A stretch of 8,503 nucleotides of DNA from Parvibaculum sp964560165 (GTDB lineage Bacteria; Pseudomonadota; Alphaproteobacteria; Parvibaculales; Parvibaculaceae): NCBI GenBank assembly GCA_964560165.1, contig CAZLLB010000144.1:1-8503 (forward strand), given 5' to 3'. Under the pieces are notes generated by a model. It made no database searches and was not told the origin of the DNA. It saw nothing but the letters and a program-made list of their open reading frames with translations. A program made the translations under genes and the position numbers. Position 1 is the stretch's first letter. Each line of letters begins with the position of its first letter. Positions 6,565-8,503 of the stretch are shown here, one piece after another.

Positions 6565-6607
6565 GGCTTCTATAAAGGTCGCCATCGTTTGAGACCATGG
6601 AACCGCA

Positions 6608-7765
6608 ATGAGCAGCATTCGCCCCTGGCGTGATATCGCCCGCAGGCCAAGCCGGAAGATCCAGGTGGGATCAGTGCCGGTGGGTGGCGATGCGCCGATT
6701 TCTGTTCAGACGATGACGAACACGCTGACATCGGACGCCAAGGCGACGATTGAGCAGATCAGGCTCATCGAAGAGGCGGGCTGTGACATTGTTCGCGTGT
6801 CCTGTCCCGATGAGGATTCGACCAAGGCCCTGCATGAAATCGTGCGCTCGACCAAGATTCCGATCGTTGCCGATATTCATTTCCATTACCGCCGCGCCAT
6901 CGAGGCCGCCGAAGCGGGTGCTGCGTGTTTGCGCATCAATCCCGGCAATATCGGCTCGGCGGCGCGGGTGAAAGAGGTCGTGCAGGCGGCGAAGGATCAC
7001 GGCGTTTCGATGCGTATCGGCGTCAATGCCGGTTCGCTTGAGCGCGACCTGCTTGAAAAATATGGCGAGCCTTGCCCCGAGGCGATGGTGGAGAGCGCGC
7101 TCGACCATGCGCGCATTCTGCAAGACCACGACTTTCACGAGTTCAAGATCAGCGTCAAAGCCTCCGACCCCTTCCTGACCGTTGCCGCCTATCAGCAGCT
7201 TGCAGACGCCATCGACTGTCCGCTGCATATCGGCGTGACCGAAGCGGGCGGGTTGATGACCGGCACGATCAAGTCGTCGATCGGTCTTGGCATGTTGCTC
7301 TGGAGCGGTATCGGCGACACGATCCGCGTTTCACTCTCCGCTGACCCGGTGGAAGAGGTGAAGGTCGGCTTCGACATTCTGAAGTCGCTGGGGCTGCGCC
7401 ATCGCGGCGTCACCATCATTTCCTGCCCGTCCTGCGCGCGTCAGGGTTTCAACGTCATCGAGACGGTGAAGAAGCTCGAAGAGCGTCTGGCACATATTCC
7501 GACACCGATGACGCTTTCGGTGATCGGCTGCGTCGTCAACGGGCCGGGCGAGGCGGAGCAGACCGATATTGGTTTCACCGGCGGTGGTGCGGGGTCCGGC
7601 ATGGTCTATCTCGCCGGGCTTACCGACCACAAGATCAAGAACGAGAACATCGTCGATCATCTGGTCGAACTCGTCGAAGCCAAGGCGAAAGAGATCGAAG
7701 CTGCCCGTGCGCTTGAAGAGAAAGCCGCCGAAGAGGCGATGCCGCACGCTCTTGCGGGAGATTAG
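6608..7765 (+). CDS. ispG: 4-hydroxy-3-methylbut-2-enyl diphosphate synthase IspG (GcpE)
   Basis: This 385-residue [4Fe-4S] enzyme of the MEP isoprenoid pathway reductively converts the cyclic diphosphate MEcPP to HMBPP in the cytosol. The N-terminal TIM-barrel part is recognisable from VPVGGDAPISVQTMTNT (23-39), PIVADIHFHYR (85-95) and LRINPGNIG (108-116), with GVTEAGG (209-215) and LLWSGIGDTIRVSLSADP (230-247) further on. The C-terminal cluster domain has C273 and C276 in SCPSC, C308 in IGCVVNGPGE, and E315, the four residues expected to ligate the cluster. The length fits the short bacterial form without the plant-type insertion. ATG 6608 has GGAA five bases upstream, and an in-frame stop (6590-6592) rules out a longer start. 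The Ala/Glu/Lys-rich tail (about 356-378) is variable in the family. Product feeds ubiquinone and undecaprenyl carrier synthesis. Confidence 0.97.
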   Translation: MSSIRPWRDIARRPSRKIQVGSVPVGGDAPISVQTMTNTLTSDAKATIEQIRLIEEAGCDIVRVSCPDEDSTKALHEIVRSTKIPIVADIHFHYRRAIEAAEAGAACLRINPGNIGSAARVKEVVQAAKDHGVSMRIGVNAGSLERDLLEKYGEPCPEAMVESALDHARILQDHDFHEFKISVKASDPFLTVAAYQQLADAIDCPLHIGVTEAGGLMTGTIKSSIGLGMLLWSGIGDTIRVSLSADPVEEVKVGFDILKSLGLRHRGVTIISCPSCARQGFNVIETVKKLEERLAHIPTPMTLSVIGCVVNGPGEAEQTDIGFTGGGAGSGMVYLAGLTDHKIKNENIVDHLVELVEAKAKEIEAARALEEKAAEEAMPHALAGD

Positions 7766-7799
7766 CGACGCATCCTTGTCTGGTGCCTGATCGCTTTTT
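7764..7799 (+). terminator. Possible weak intrinsic terminator or attenuator between ispG and prfA
   Basis: AGCGA (7764-7768) can pair with TCGCT (7791-7795). Inside, GCA(T)CC (7770-7775) can pair with GGTGC (7782-7786) with one bulged T and a TTGTCT loop. The 3' arm ends in the first T of a T5 run (7795-7799). The stem is interrupted by an internal loop and starts within the ispG stop codon, so it is weak; partial read-through into prfA is likely, as only 60 bases separate the genes. Confidence 0.35.
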
Positions 7800-7825
7800 C
7801 GCTCTCCGTTTGCTCGTGGATTCCG

Positions 7826-8503
7826 ATGATTTCCCAAGACCGGCTGCATAAGGTTCTCGAGCGTTTCGAGGCCGTTCAATCGGAGATGAATTCCAACGTG
7901 CCGCGCGAGCGTTTCGTCGCGCTGTCGAAGGAATTTGCAGAGTTGTCCCCTGTCGCGGAGGCAGTGCAGAAGCTGCGAGCGTCACGTGAGGCGCGCGAGG
8001 AAGCGCAGGCGATGCTTGCCGACAAGGAAATGGCGGAAGTCGCGCGCGAGGAAATAGAGCGGCTTGATGCTGAACTGCCCGCGCTTGAGCATCAGGTGCA
8101 GTTGATGCTGCTGCCCAAGGATGCTGCCGACGAGCGTAACGTCATTCTGGAAGTGCGTGCCGGGACGGGAGGCGACGAGGCGGCGCTCTTTGCCGGCGAT
8201 CTTTTTCGCATGTATGAGCGCTATGCGTCGAAGCAAGGCTGGACGGTGGGGCTGATCAGCGCGTCGGAAGGTGAGGTAGGCGGCTACAAGGAGATCATTG
8301 CCGAGATTTCGGGCCGCGGCGTCTTTGCGAAGCTGAAGTTCGAGTCCGGTGTGCATCGCGTGCAGCGTGTGCCGGTGACGGAAGGCGATGGGCGTATTCA
8401 CACATCGGCGGCGACGGTTGCAGTGTTGCCCGAGCCTGAGGAGGTGGACATCGTGATCGAGGAGAAAGACCTTCGCATCGACGTTTACCGGGCAAGCGGC
8501 GCG
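7826..8503 (+). CDS. prfA: Peptide chain release factor 1 (RF1), N-terminal 226 residues
   Basis: The frame is open from ATG 7826 to the window end, 226 of an expected 355-360 or so residues. RF1 recognises UAA and UAG and triggers peptidyl-tRNA hydrolysis on the ribosome. The N-terminal helical domain (about 1-100) is followed by ILEVRAGTGGDEAALFAGDL (107-126), a class I release factor hallmark, and then FESGVHRVQRVPVTE (172-186). The P-V-T at 183-185 is the RF1 stop-codon-reading tripeptide (PxT), which separates it from RF2 with its SPF motif. The fragment ends in RIDVYRASGA, directly before where the GGQ catalytic loop should begin, so catalysis cannot be checked. The Shine-Dalgarno is weak (GTGGA, five bases upstream). 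In related genomes prfA is normally followed by prmC, the methylase for the GGQ glutamine. Confidence 0.95.
   Translation, partial: MISQDRLHKVLERFEAVQSEMNSNVPRERFVALSKEFAELSPVAEAVQKLRASREAREEAQAMLADKEMAEVAREEIERLDAELPALEHQVQLMLLPKDAADERNVILEVRAGTGGDEAALFAGDLFRMYERYASKQGWTVGLISASEGEVGGYKEIIAEISGRGVFAKLKFESGVHRVQRVPVTEGDGRIHTSAATVAVLPEPEEVDIVIEEKDLRIDVYRASGA

Noticed and set aside
1..8503. Mobile element, CRISPR array, toxin-antitoxin or defence genes
   Set aside because: No transposase or integrase, no repeated spacer pattern and no relevant domains on either strand; every long recognisable gene is core metabolism or housekeeping.

Overview
The window looks like a core chromosomal segment of an alphaproteobacterium, probably related to the Hyphomicrobiales (Rhizobiales) and moderately GC-rich. 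The grounds are gene order (ubiG divergent from lysC, then ptsP, with prfA further on), a GAF-containing nitrogen-type Enzyme I, alphaproteobacterial-looking UbiG, LysC and IspG sequences, and the distribution of GANTC motifs. I see no mobile element, CRISPR array, rRNA or tRNA, and no sign of recent transfer.

Layout. On the minus strand, ubiG (998-225) is followed after 5 bases by the start of a TetR-type repressor (219 to beyond base 1), probably one transcript. A 209-base divergent gap (999-1207) separates ubiG from the plus-strand genes. These are lysC (1208-2476), ptsP (2579-4849), a rodZ-type gene (about 5182-6402), ispG (6608-7765) and prfA (7826 to beyond 8503). The prfA fragment stops just before the codons expected to encode its GGQ catalytic motif.

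Function. UbiG performs O-methylations of ubiquinone synthesis. LysC opens the aspartate pathway (lysine, diaminopimelate, threonine, methionine). PtsP is Enzyme I of the nitrogen phosphotransferase relay, with a GAF sensor domain. RodZ links the MreB cytoskeleton to the membrane. IspG makes HMBPP for the MEP isoprenoid route, which feeds undecaprenyl phosphate and the quinone tail. PrfA terminates translation at UAA and UAG. Diaminopimelate, the lipid carrier and RodZ all bear on wall growth, but treating the block as one functional unit is inference.

The non-coding spacers are the least ordinary part. The 332-base gap before rodZ has a lower-GC promoter-like stretch, a leader hairpin, a perfect DnaA box (TTATCCACA) and two GANTC methylation motifs. 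Strong inverted repeats also sit before lysC, between lysC and ptsP, before ispG and between ispG and prfA. I found no undescribed multi-gene system. The best lead is possible cell-cycle (DnaA/CcrM) control of the rodZ-ispG segment.
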